In this document: in pieces, positions 8,313-14,961 of the stretch
Position numbering within the stretch: position 1 is the first letter of the stretch
Layout: each line of letters starts with the position of its first letter
DNA from: Acidimicrobiales bacterium
Lineage (GTDB): Bacteria; Actinomycetota; Acidimicrobiia; Acidimicrobiales; Aldehydirespiratoraceae
Direction of reading: 5' to 3'
NCBI GenBank assembly: GCA_022425325.1
Contig: JAKMFW010000071.1
Span: 1-64,000, forward strand
Length of the DNA stretch: 64,000 nt
Notes under the pieces: generated by a model
Database searches by the model: none
Seen by the model: only the letters and a program-made list of their open reading frames with translations
Told to the model about the DNA's origin: nothing
Position numbers and translations under genes: made by a program

Positions 8313-8339
8313 TTGTGGCCGATGTCCCAAGCTGATAGT
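8313..8339 (+). promoter_or_regulatory. putative whiB promoter
   Basis: TTGTGG (8313-8318) and GATAGT (8334-8339) are 15 nt apart, about 40 nt before the whiB ATG. The spacing is short, so the assignment is tentative. The rest of the 199-nt gap 8179-8377 shows no gene. Confidence 0.35.
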
Positions 8340-8377
8340 CACTTTTGTGCAGTCGGGAGTCGTCGTCAGGAGTTGGT

Positions 8378-8632
8378 ATGGCGCTCACCACCAGTCAAGC
8401 GGAGTGGCAGTTCAAGGCAGCATGCCGCGGACCACAAGCTGCCGTCTTCTTCCCGCCCACCACCCCGGAGCGTCGCGACGAGAAGCGTTTCCGCGAAACG
8501 ATCGCCAAGGGGATCTGTGAGGAGTGCTGCGTCCGCGACGAATGCCTCGACTATGCGATGAAGATTCGTGAGCCGCACGGCATCTGGGGCGGCCTCTCCG
8601 AAACCGAACGCCGGCACCTCGCCAACGCCTGA
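8378..8632 (+). CDS. WhiB-family iron-sulfur transcription factor
   Basis: An 84-residue WhiB protein, an actinobacterial regulator that holds a redox- or NO-sensitive 4Fe-4S cluster and typically binds the primary sigma factor. Cluster ligands are Cys16 and the C-x2-C-x5-C set Cys47, Cys50 and Cys56; an extra Cys51 is present. GIWGGLSETERR is the family turn, followed by a very short C-terminus with few basic residues. ATG at 8378 is set by AGGAG 7 nt upstream. Proximity to the Get3-like pair recalls the mycobacterial whiB4 neighbourhood, but the subfamily cannot be fixed from sequence alone. Confidence 0.93.
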   Translation: MALTTSQAEWQFKAACRGPQAAVFFPPTTPERRDEKRFRETIAKGICEECCVRDECLDYAMKIREPHGIWGGLSETERRHLANA

Positions 8633-8655
8633 ACCGTCACCACTCGACGGGCTGC

Positions 8656-10374
8656 TCAGCCCTGGGGCAGGCGCGGCCCGGCGATCCGGAGATCACCGCG
8701 ACGACGGGTCACGCCCGTCTCGTCGAGTCGGGTGATCAACGGGATCGCGAACTTGCGCGTGGTGCCCCACGCATCGCGGGCCTCGGCGACGGTGATTCCA
8801 TCGGGCTGGTCGGTCAACAACCGAGCCACCACCCGGGCCGCCTCGTCGATGGCGCTCGCGGCGAAGACGACACCACCTTCCTGCACGAGTGCGCCGCGTC
8901 GGACGAGTTCGCGAATCTCGGCCGGGTCGGCGTCGTCGAGGTCCGGAGGTGCAAACGGATCGGCTTCGAGTCGAGCGACCAGATCGCTGTCGGCTAGGAC
9001 ATCGATCGAGTTGGCGGCCCGGGCCCGGGCTCCATCGATAACGATGTCGTCGAGCGCCTCGAGCACGGCTCGCTCGAACTCGTCGAGCGGAGCAATGTCG
9101 AGTCCGAGATCCCCTGCGTGCGCAACGGCTTTGCGGAGTTCGTCGGCCGTGGCGGCCAAGGCGGCGGGATCGACCGCCCACCGGCCGACGTCGGGCGTGC
9201 GGTGTTCGCCGGTGAGTCGGCGCAGGTGGTCGACGTCGACGCGGCCCCGCTCACGGACCACCCGCTCGACGTCGCGATCGGGATTCGCCTGCGACGCCGG
9301 AACGATCGGATCGACGTCGAGGATCTCGCCACCGCCGAGCGTGACCCCCTGACCCGACTCGCGGAGGATGAAGCGGTCGCCGGGCACGAGCGGGAGGCCG
9401 ATCGGCAGATGCATCCGCACCGCTCCGGTGGCTCCCGGTTCGATCGCATCGGGGCCGAGCACGCGAACGCGGACGGGGTGCTCGCCGGAACCGAGGTAGA
9501 GCAGGTGCGCCCCGCGCCGAGTCACCGGCCGGTCGAGCGATTCCAGCACTCGCAGACTGGCGTCGATCGTGCGGGTGACATGCCAGTCGTCAGGTCGCAC
9601 GAGCACGTCACCGCGGCGGAGCTGGTCGTGGGAGACGCCGGAGAGGTTCGCGGCGACGCGGTTGCCGGGCCCGACCTTCGTGCGGTCGGCGTACTGGCTT
9701 TGCAACCCGCGCACCCGGACGGTGGTGTGCTGCGGCAGCACGGACAGCTCGTCCTCGACCCGCACCATCCCGCCGGTGAGCGTTCCGGTGACGACCGTGC
9801 CGGCGCCCTTGGCCGCGAACACGCGATCGATCCACAGGCGAGGCTTCTTGTCATCCCTTGCCGTTGGAGTGACGTCGAGGAGGTGATCGAGCGCGGCGTT
9901 GAGGTCGTCGATGCCGTGCCCGTCGATCGCGTCGACAGGCACGATGGGGGCGTCGGCCAGGAAGGTGCCCTCGGTCCGGTCGGCGATCTCCATCTGGGCG
10001 ATCGTGGCCAGTTCATCGTCGACGTGGCCGACCTTGGTCAGCGCGACGATGCCGTGGCGGATGCCGAGCAGGCTGAGGATGCGAAGGTGCTCCTCGCTTT
10101 GGGGTTTCCAGCCCTCGGTTGCGGCGACGACGAAGATGCATGCGTCGACACCACCGACGCCGGCGAGCATGTTCTTGAGAAAGCGGACGTGGCCGGGCAC
10201 GTCGATGAACGAGACGCCCCGACCCGACGGCAGTTTCGTCCCGGCAAACCCGAGATCGATGGTCAGGCCACGAGCCTTTTCTTCCTCGAGCCGATCCGGG
10301 TCGGTGCCGGTGAGCGCCTTGATCAGCGTGGACTTGCCGTGGTCGACGTGACCGGCGGTGGCGACGACGTGCAT
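8656..10374 (-). CDS. selB: selenocysteine-specific elongation factor SelB
   Basis: GTPase that delivers Sec-tRNA to UGA codons marked by a SECIS element. The 572-residue protein begins with the G1 motif AGHVDHGKST, then DVPGHVRFLKNM (G3) and an ALTKVGHVD segment where TKxD-type G4 specificity motifs lie. The EF-Tu-like domains follow. The C-terminal part holds the winged-helix repeats that bind SECIS RNA, ending TRRRGDLRIAGPRLPQG; the length is at the lower end for SelB. Its ATG shares one nucleotide with the selA stop (TGATG), so selA and selB are coupled. No selC, selD or selenoprotein gene is visible in the window. Confidence 0.95.
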   Translation of the reverse strand: MHVVATAGHVDHGKSTLIKALTGTDPDRLEEEKARGLTIDLGFAGTKLPSGRGVSFIDVPGHVRFLKNMLAGVGGVDACIFVVAATEGWKPQSEEHLRILSLLGIRHGIVALTKVGHVDDELATIAQMEIADRTEGTFLADAPIVPVDAIDGHGIDDLNAALDHLLDVTPTARDDKKPRLWIDRVFAAKGAGTVVTGTLTGGMVRVEDELSVLPQHTTVRVRGLQSQYADRTKVGPGNRVAANLSGVSHDQLRRGDVLVRPDDWHVTRTIDASLRVLESLDRPVTRRGAHLLYLGSGEHPVRVRVLGPDAIEPGATGAVRMHLPIGLPLVPGDRFILRESGQGVTLGGGEILDVDPIVPASQANPDRDVERVVRERGRVDVDHLRRLTGEHRTPDVGRWAVDPAALAATADELRKAVAHAGDLGLDIAPLDEFERAVLEALDDIVIDGARARAANSIDVLADSDLVARLEADPFAPPDLDDADPAEIRELVRRGALVQEGGVVFAASAIDEAARVVARLLTDQPDGITVAEARDAWGTTRKFAIPLITRLDETGVTRRRGDLRIAGPRLPQG

Positions 10375-11663
10375 CAGGTGGTGCTCGTGAGCGAGCGGAG
10401 CGCGCCGGCGACGACCTCGTCGTCGTCGGGATGGATCGTGCGCAGATCGAGCACGGTCGTCTCGCCGGCGGAACGGTCGCCGTGGTCGACGCGGGCGATG
10501 ATCGGGTGGTCGAGTCCACGCAGCGCCTCGCGCTGGTCGCCTTCGACCGCGACACCGATCGAGGGGATCTCCACGCCGGGAAGCGTGCCACCGCCGGGCG
10601 TGGACATGACGTCGACGATCTCGCCGACTCCGTAGGCATCGGCCCGCTCGCGGAGTTGGTCGACGGTGAGCGAAGCCATGCGCCAGAACGGGATCGCATC
10701 GCCGTCCTCGGCCAGGTAGGCGAGCGCCGTCGCCTGCAGAGCGGCCAGCACGAGCGAACCGGGCCGAAGCGCCCGGGCTAACGGATGCGCGGCGCACTTC
10801 CGGACGAGTTCGGCGTCGCCCGCGATGATCCCGGCCTGCGGTCCGCCGAAAAGCTTGTCGCCGGAGAACATCACGAGGCCGGCCCCGCCATCGAGGGTCT
10901 GGCGGGCGGCGGGCTCGTCGGCCAGCCAGCCGGGCGGATCCCCCTTCAGCCATGGGCACCGGCTGTCGAGGAAGCCCGAGCCGATGTCGGCGACGAGCGG
11001 TGCGTCGAGTCCGGCGAGTTGGGCCGTCGTGGGCGCCTCGGTGAAACCGACGATCGTGTAGTTCGACTGGTGGACCCGCAACACGACGGCGACATCGTTG
11101 TTGGGGTCGTCGATGGCGCTGCGGAAGTCGTCGGCGCGTGTGCGGTTGGTCGTGCCGACCTCGATGAGGTTGGCGCCGGACCGGGCCATCACGTCGGGGA
11201 TTCGGAAACCACCGCCGATCTCGACCAGTTCGCTGCGGCTGACGACGACGTCCCTGCCTTCGGCAAGACCTCCGAGACCGAGCAGGACGGCAGCGGCGCA
11301 GTTGTTGACGATGATGGCGTCCTCGGCGCCGCAGGCCTTGGCGATCAGCGCGCCGGCGGTGGCCATGCGCGAACCGCGCTGGCCGGTGGTGAGGTCGAGC
11401 TCGAGGTTGGTGTAGCGCTCGGGCTGCTCCCACGCCATCGGCGCCCGCCCAAGGTTGGTGTGCAGGATCGTGCCGGTTGCGTTGATGACGGGGCGCAGCA
11501 TCCGCCGGCTCGTGGCAACCGCGATCGACCGCGCAGAATCGGGGGCGCCGGCCGCAATTGCGGCACGCGCCGCGTCGACCAGCATCGGGTGCGGAAGGCC
11601 GACGTCCGCGATCGACCGTGCCAGCTTGTCGACGGACGGTGGACGATCGGCAGGGGCGCTCAT
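10374..11663 (-). CDS. selA: L-seryl-tRNA(Sec) selenium transferase SelA
   Basis: Pyridoxal-phosphate enzyme that converts Ser-tRNA(Sec) to Sec-tRNA(Sec) with selenophosphate. The 429-residue protein has the PLP lysine in MFSGDKLFGGPQAG (Lys270), the NATGTILHTNLGRAP motif near residue 61 and the usual N-terminal tRNA-binding extension. It is the first gene of selA-selB. A minus-strand -10 element TAAGCT (11671-11676) lies 7 nt before the ATG, without a Shine-Dalgarno. Confidence 0.95.
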   Translation of the reverse strand: MSAPADRPPSVDKLARSIADVGLPHPMLVDAARAAIAAGAPDSARSIAVATSRRMLRPVINATGTILHTNLGRAPMAWEQPERYTNLELDLTTGQRGSRMATAGALIAKACGAEDAIIVNNCAAAVLLGLGGLAEGRDVVVSRSELVEIGGGFRIPDVMARSGANLIEVGTTNRTRADDFRSAIDDPNNDVAVVLRVHQSNYTIVGFTEAPTTAQLAGLDAPLVADIGSGFLDSRCPWLKGDPPGWLADEPAARQTLDGGAGLVMFSGDKLFGGPQAGIIAGDAELVRKCAAHPLARALRPGSLVLAALQATALAYLAEDGDAIPFWRMASLTVDQLRERADAYGVGEIVDVMSTPGGGTLPGVEIPSIGVAVEGDQREALRGLDHPIIARVDHGDRSAGETTVLDLRTIHPDDDEVVAGALRSLTSTT

Positions 11664-11670
11664 CGATGGC

Positions 11671-11676
11671 AGCTTA
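11671..11676 (-). promoter_or_regulatory. -10 element, selA-selB
   Basis: TAAGCT on the minus strand, 7 nt before the selA ATG; a leaderless-type start for the operon. Confidence 0.5.
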
Positions 11677-11730
11677 GAGCGCTGGTTCCCGCCGGGACCC
11701 AGGCGCGTCTGGGAGCCCCGGAGTGGGTCC

Positions 11731-11736
11731 TACGCT
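11731..11736 (+). promoter_or_regulatory. -10 element, fxsA
   Basis: TACGCT ends 6 nt before the GTG at 11743. The spacer GAGGGG is purine-rich but too close to the start for an ordinary Shine-Dalgarno. Confidence 0.5.
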
Positions 11737-11742
11737 GAGGGG

Positions 11743-12249
11743 GTGTTCCGCATCCTCGCCATCCTCTTCCTCGTCGTCCCGATCCTGGAGATCTGGGTCC
11801 TGATCCAGGCAGCAGAGGTGGTCGGTGGCGTCAACGCGATCGCCTTGATGATTCTGATCTCTGCGGCGGCCGCCTTCCTCGTCCGGCGCGAAGGGCTCGG
11901 CTTGCTCATGCGCTTCCAGCAGCGTGTCAACGCCGGGGAGTTGCCCACCAAGGAACTGCTCGACGGCTTGCTCGTCGCGATGGCCGGCGCCTTGATGCTC
12001 ACGCCGGGCTTCGTCACCGACGCAGTCGGCCTGCTGTGTCTGCTCCCGCCCTCTCGGGCGATCATCCGGACCGTTCTCATCGCCCGCTTCGGGTCGCGCA
12101 TGACGGTGACCGGTCCGGGCTTCGGCGGTGCGCCTGGTGCCGGTTTCGGTGGTCCCGGCTTTCCGGGCGGTGAGGTACCCGGCGACATCATCGATGTCGG
12201 CGATGCCGACTACGACCGCCCTGAGGATCCGCCCGAACTCGAGCGCTGA
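11743..12249 (+). CDS. fxsA: FxsA-family membrane protein
   Basis: A 168-residue inner-membrane protein. Hydrophobic segments are FRILAILFLVVPILEIWVLI, the VGGVNAIALMILISAAAAFLV stretch, and one after LLDGLLVAMAGALMLTPGFVTDAVG, which contains the family's TPGF-x-T-D motif. The tail is Gly/Pro-rich, then acidic. FxsA is known for relieving phage T7 F exclusion in E. coli when overexpressed; its normal role is unclear. GTG at 11743 follows a -10 element by 6 nt. The 3' end overlaps the convergent mrp gene by 40 nt. Confidence 0.85.
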   Translation: MFRILAILFLVVPILEIWVLIQAAEVVGGVNAIALMILISAAAAFLVRREGLGLLMRFQQRVNAGELPTKELLDGLLVAMAGALMLTPGFVTDAVGLLCLLPPSRAIIRTVLIARFGSRMTVTGPGFGGAPGAGFGGPGFPGGEVPGDIIDVGDADYDRPEDPPELER

Positions 12250-13448
12250 ACAGTGGCGTCCGCCGGCTCGGTGCTCGATTCGTTCTCGTCGAGCGCATCG
12301 AGTGCGGCCATGGCAGCGTCGAGCATGCGAGCACTGCAGCCGGCCATCTCGACCGGTGGCACGTACTCCTCGGCGAGCACCCGGGCGATCGCCCGGAGCT
12401 GCTCGGCCGCCGGTGTCTCGCCGAGCGCAGCAGGATCGCCCTGGTCGCCGTTGACGCTGACCGCCGGCTCGATCGGGACCTGCCCGAGGAGAGGCGCACC
12501 GATGTCGTCGGCGAGTTGCTGGCCGCCGCCCTCACCGAACAGCGAGTGGCGCGAACCATCAGGCGCCACGAACTCACTCATGTTCTCGATGACGCCGACG
12601 ATTCGCAGATAGTTCTTCGCTCCCATGTCGGCGACGCGGGCCGCGACTTTCTGGGCGTTGAGTGCCGGCGTCGTGACGATCAGCATCTCGGCCCGGGGCA
12701 GCATCTTGGCGAGGCCCATCTGCACATCGCCGGTGCCGGGTGGCATGTCGATCAGGAGGTAGTCGAGATCGCTCGGCCAGGCGACGTCCTGACAGAAGTG
12801 CTGGACGGCCCGATTGAGCATGAGGCCGCGCCACATGAGGGCGGAGTCCTCCTGGTCGACGAGGAAGCCCATCGACACGACTTCCAGGCGGCCCGTGCCG
12901 ATCTCGCGCACGAGTGGCTGGATCTTGCCGTCCTTGGAGACGAGGTCACCGTCGACGCCGAGCATGCGCGGGACCGAGAACCCCCAGATGTCGGCGTCCA
13001 TCACTCCGACGGCGTACCCCTGCTCGGCGAGTGCCGCCGCCAGGTTGGTGGTGATCGACGATTTGCCGACCCCACCCTTCCCGGAGGCGACCATCACGAC
13101 CTTGGTGGTCGAAGGAATGCTCGTATCGGGTGCGTTCTGGCTGACGTTGAAGCGGGCCTTAGCCATCGCCTCGGACCGTTCGTCCTGGGTGAGCTCGCCC
13201 CAGTCGATCGTGACCCGGGTGACCCCGGGCAACGAGGTCAGTCGAGCGCGAATGTCCTTTTGGATCTGGGCGCGCAGGGGGCAGCCGCTCGTGGTGAGGT
13301 CGATCTGGAGACGGACCCATCCGTCGTCGGTGACGGTGGCACCCTTGGCCATGCCGAGCTCGACGATGTCGCTTCCGAGTTCGGGGTCGATCACGCCACG
13401 CATCAGACCCATGACGTAGTCGGGGGTGGGGGGAGACGTCGTGGCCAC
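12210..13448 (-). CDS. mrp: Mrp/NBP35-family iron-sulfur carrier ATPase
   Basis: A 412-residue protein: N-terminal DUF59/MIP18-like domain (GVIDPELGSDIVELGMAKG), then a P-loop ATPase with VASGKGGVGKSS and YLLIDMPPGTGDVQ. Family members carry and transfer Fe-S clusters in the cytosol. The C-x-x-C that follows ENMS in E. coli Mrp is absent here (ENMSEFVAPDGSRH), so cluster binding, if any, must use other residues. ErpA, another Fe-S carrier, is encoded divergently 160 bp away. GTG at 13448 is supported by TATCCT on the minus strand 7 nt upstream. The gene overlaps fxsA tail to tail. Confidence 0.9.
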   Translation of the reverse strand: MATTSPPTPDYVMGLMRGVIDPELGSDIVELGMAKGATVTDDGWVRLQIDLTTSGCPLRAQIQKDIRARLTSLPGVTRVTIDWGELTQDERSEAMAKARFNVSQNAPDTSIPSTTKVVMVASGKGGVGKSSITTNLAAALAEQGYAVGVMDADIWGFSVPRMLGVDGDLVSKDGKIQPLVREIGTGRLEVVSMGFLVDQEDSALMWRGLMLNRAVQHFCQDVAWPSDLDYLLIDMPPGTGDVQMGLAKMLPRAEMLIVTTPALNAQKVAARVADMGAKNYLRIVGVIENMSEFVAPDGSRHSLFGEGGGQQLADDIGAPLLGQVPIEPAVSVNGDQGDPAALGETPAAEQLRAIARVLAEEYVPPVEMAGCSARMLDAAMAALDALDENESSTEPADATVQRSSSGGSSGRS

Positions 13449-13455
13449 GTCGATC

Positions 13456-13461
13456 AGGATA
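13456..13461 (-). promoter_or_regulatory. -10 element, mrp
   Basis: TATCCT on the minus strand, 7 nt before the GTG at 13448; a leaderless-type start. Confidence 0.5.
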
Positions 13462-13545
13462 GGCGTCGTGTGGCCTGCCGAAAGCGGCCGGGCAGATTCG
13501 CGTGGCGTGGGGTCGCCCCACTTCCACCAACCGAAGACGGACCGA

Positions 13546-13551
13546 TACACT
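13546..13551 (+). promoter_or_regulatory. -10 element, erpA
   Basis: TACACT, about 57 nt before the erpA ATG. No convincing -35 is seen. Unlike its neighbours, this gene then has a leader and a proper Shine-Dalgarno. Confidence 0.35.
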
Positions 13552-13607
13552 CGGAGTTCACGGTTCGACGATCCCGTCGCATCTCCGTCCTTCAGGAGGA
13601 ACCCACC

Positions 13608-13928
13608 ATGATCATGCTCACCGACAACGCCGCTTCGAAGGTCAACGAGCTCATCAGCGCCGAAGGTGAAGACGGGCTCGCCCTGCGCGTGGCCGTTCGC
13701 CCCGGCGGCTGCTCGGGCTTCTCCTACGAGATGTACTTCGACACCGATCGCGCCGCCGATGACATCACCAAGGACTTCGGTGGCATCGACGTCGTCGTCG
13801 ATTCCCAGTCGGCCCAGCTGCTCGAGGGCGCAACCCTCGACTACAAGGACGGCCTCCAGGACGCCGGCTTCTCGATCGATAACCCCAACGCCCAGCGCAC
13901 CTGTGGCTGCGGCCAGTCGTTCAGCTGA
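13608..13928 (+). CDS. erpA: A-type iron-sulfur carrier ErpA/IscA-like
   Basis: A 106-residue A-type carrier that accepts Fe-S clusters from a scaffold and passes them to target proteins. The three conserved cysteines are Cys35 in RPGGCSGFSY and Cys99/Cys101 in the C-terminal TCGCGQSF. AGGAGGA lies 7 nt before the ATG at 13608. The start two codons later (ATG at 13614) would also give a complete domain. The gene is transcribed away from mrp and is followed by a strong terminator. Confidence 0.92.
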   Translation: MIMLTDNAASKVNELISAEGEDGLALRVAVRPGGCSGFSYEMYFDTDRAADDITKDFGGIDVVVDSQSAQLLEGATLDYKDGLQDAGFSIDNPNAQRTCGCGQSFS

Positions 13929-13962
13929 ACCCGATCCCCGCGATCGGGCCACGGCCCTGACC

Positions 13963-13996
13963 AACGCCCTGCTTCGGCGGGGCGTTTGTCGTTTTC
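13963..13996 (+). terminator. terminator after erpA
   Basis: AACGCCCTGC and GCGGGGCGTT pair over 10 bp (one G-T) around a TTCG tetraloop, followed by TGTCGTTTTCC. It lies just before the convergent lipoprotein gene ends at 14007 and may stop transcription from both sides. Confidence 0.8.
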
Positions 13997-14006
13997 CGAC
14001 CGCTGG

Positions 14007-14885
14007 TCAGACGAGCGAGAGCGCGTCGCGGAGCTCGCTGCGATCGAAGGTGGTGTCGAGCCGGGCGCGGATCGAGTTGTCGGCGGCGGCGACGAAGATG
14101 GCGGGCTCGAACGGGAGCGCCATGGCGTTCACGGCTGGTGTGAGTTCAGGGAAGCCGCCGGCCGCGAAGTCCGACGGGTCGACGTAGACCTCGGCGTGGA
14201 TCACATTGAGGTCGGTGCGATCACCGGCCTCCTCGATCAAGAGGTCGACGACGGGACCACAGATGTCGGTCTGACAGAACCCGGGTGTGGAGATCAGCAG
14301 CACGGTGGGCTTGTCGTTGGCAACGGCGTCGACGAGATCGATCTCGTGGAACGCACAGTCGACCGCCCGGGTGCAGATCGGGGTGACCCCCTTGGGGTCG
14401 TCGACGGTAGGGGTCGGTGCCGATGGAAGCAGATCACCGACCTGAGGGATCTCGATGTCGACCCGATCGGCGACGAGGAACGGCACGGGCTCGACGGCGG
14501 GATGGTCGGGCAACTCGGCGACGAACTCACCAGGGGCGTCGAAGGTCATCACGAGCGGGAAATACGGCGTGATGATGCCCTCGGTGCGGCGGGCGACCAT
14601 GGTCTCGAGGGCGACCGTGTCGCCCTGACGGATGCGCACGGCGAGCTCGGCGGGTGCGGATTCACGCATGACATCGATCTCGTCGCGCACGAGGAACGTG
14701 AGCCGCTGTGCGATGCCTGCCACGAGGATCGGTGCCTGCCGAAAGCCGTCGGGGAACGCTGGTGTGAGGAAGCTGAGGTTCTCGCTCGGAACGGCGGGTT
14801 GCGTGTCGGAACCGCAGGCGATCAGCGCGATCGATCCGGTGGCGAGACCACCCAGGAGGAATGAACGACGGGGGAGGCCCTGCAC
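14007..14885 (-). CDS. Tat-type lipoprotein with thioredoxin-like segment
   Basis: A 292-residue exported protein. The N-terminus has LPRRSFLLGG followed by a hydrophobic stretch and the lipobox-like ALIAC, consistent with twin-arginine export and lipid anchoring at about Cys24. The C-terminal half has TVLLISTPGFCQTDICGPVV, a thioredoxin-like strand with C-x4-C, then VIHAEVYVDPSDF; the spacing differs from classical C-x2-C, as in Sco1-like or AhpC-type folds. The function is unknown; a membrane-attached thiol or metal-handling role is possible. GTG at 14885 has TAGCGT (minus strand) 8 nt upstream. Confidence 0.75.
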   Translation of the reverse strand: MQGLPRRSFLLGGLATGSIALIACGSDTQPAVPSENLSFLTPAFPDGFRQAPILVAGIAQRLTFLVRDEIDVMRESAPAELAVRIRQGDTVALETMVARRTEGIITPYFPLVMTFDAPGEFVAELPDHPAVEPVPFLVADRVDIEIPQVGDLLPSAPTPTVDDPKGVTPICTRAVDCAFHEIDLVDAVANDKPTVLLISTPGFCQTDICGPVVDLLIEEAGDRTDLNVIHAEVYVDPSDFAAGGFPELTPAVNAMALPFEPAIFVAAADNSIRARLDTTFDRSELRDALSLV

Positions 14886-14893
14886 GAGACACA

Positions 14894-14899
14894 ACGCTA
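14894..14899 (-). promoter_or_regulatory. -10 element, lipoprotein gene
   Basis: TAGCGT on the minus strand, 8 nt before the GTG at 14885. The divergent gene uses an identical TAGCGT about 50 bp away. Confidence 0.45.
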
Positions 14900-14947
14900 A
14901 CCGCCGTCCGAGGTCGGAGGACGAGCCGTGGTCGTATCGACGACCGC

Positions 14948-14953
14948 TAGCGT
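14948..14953 (+). promoter_or_regulatory. -10 element, 2Fe-2S/molybdo fusion gene
   Basis: TAGCGT ends 8 nt before the GTG at 14962; no Shine-Dalgarno is present. Confidence 0.45.
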
Positions 14954-14961
14954 CGGGGTTC

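Noticed and set aside
8179-8377. Possible selC tRNA near selA-selB
   Set aside because: No long acceptor stem, TCA anticodon or long variable arm was found in this gap or in other gaps of the window.
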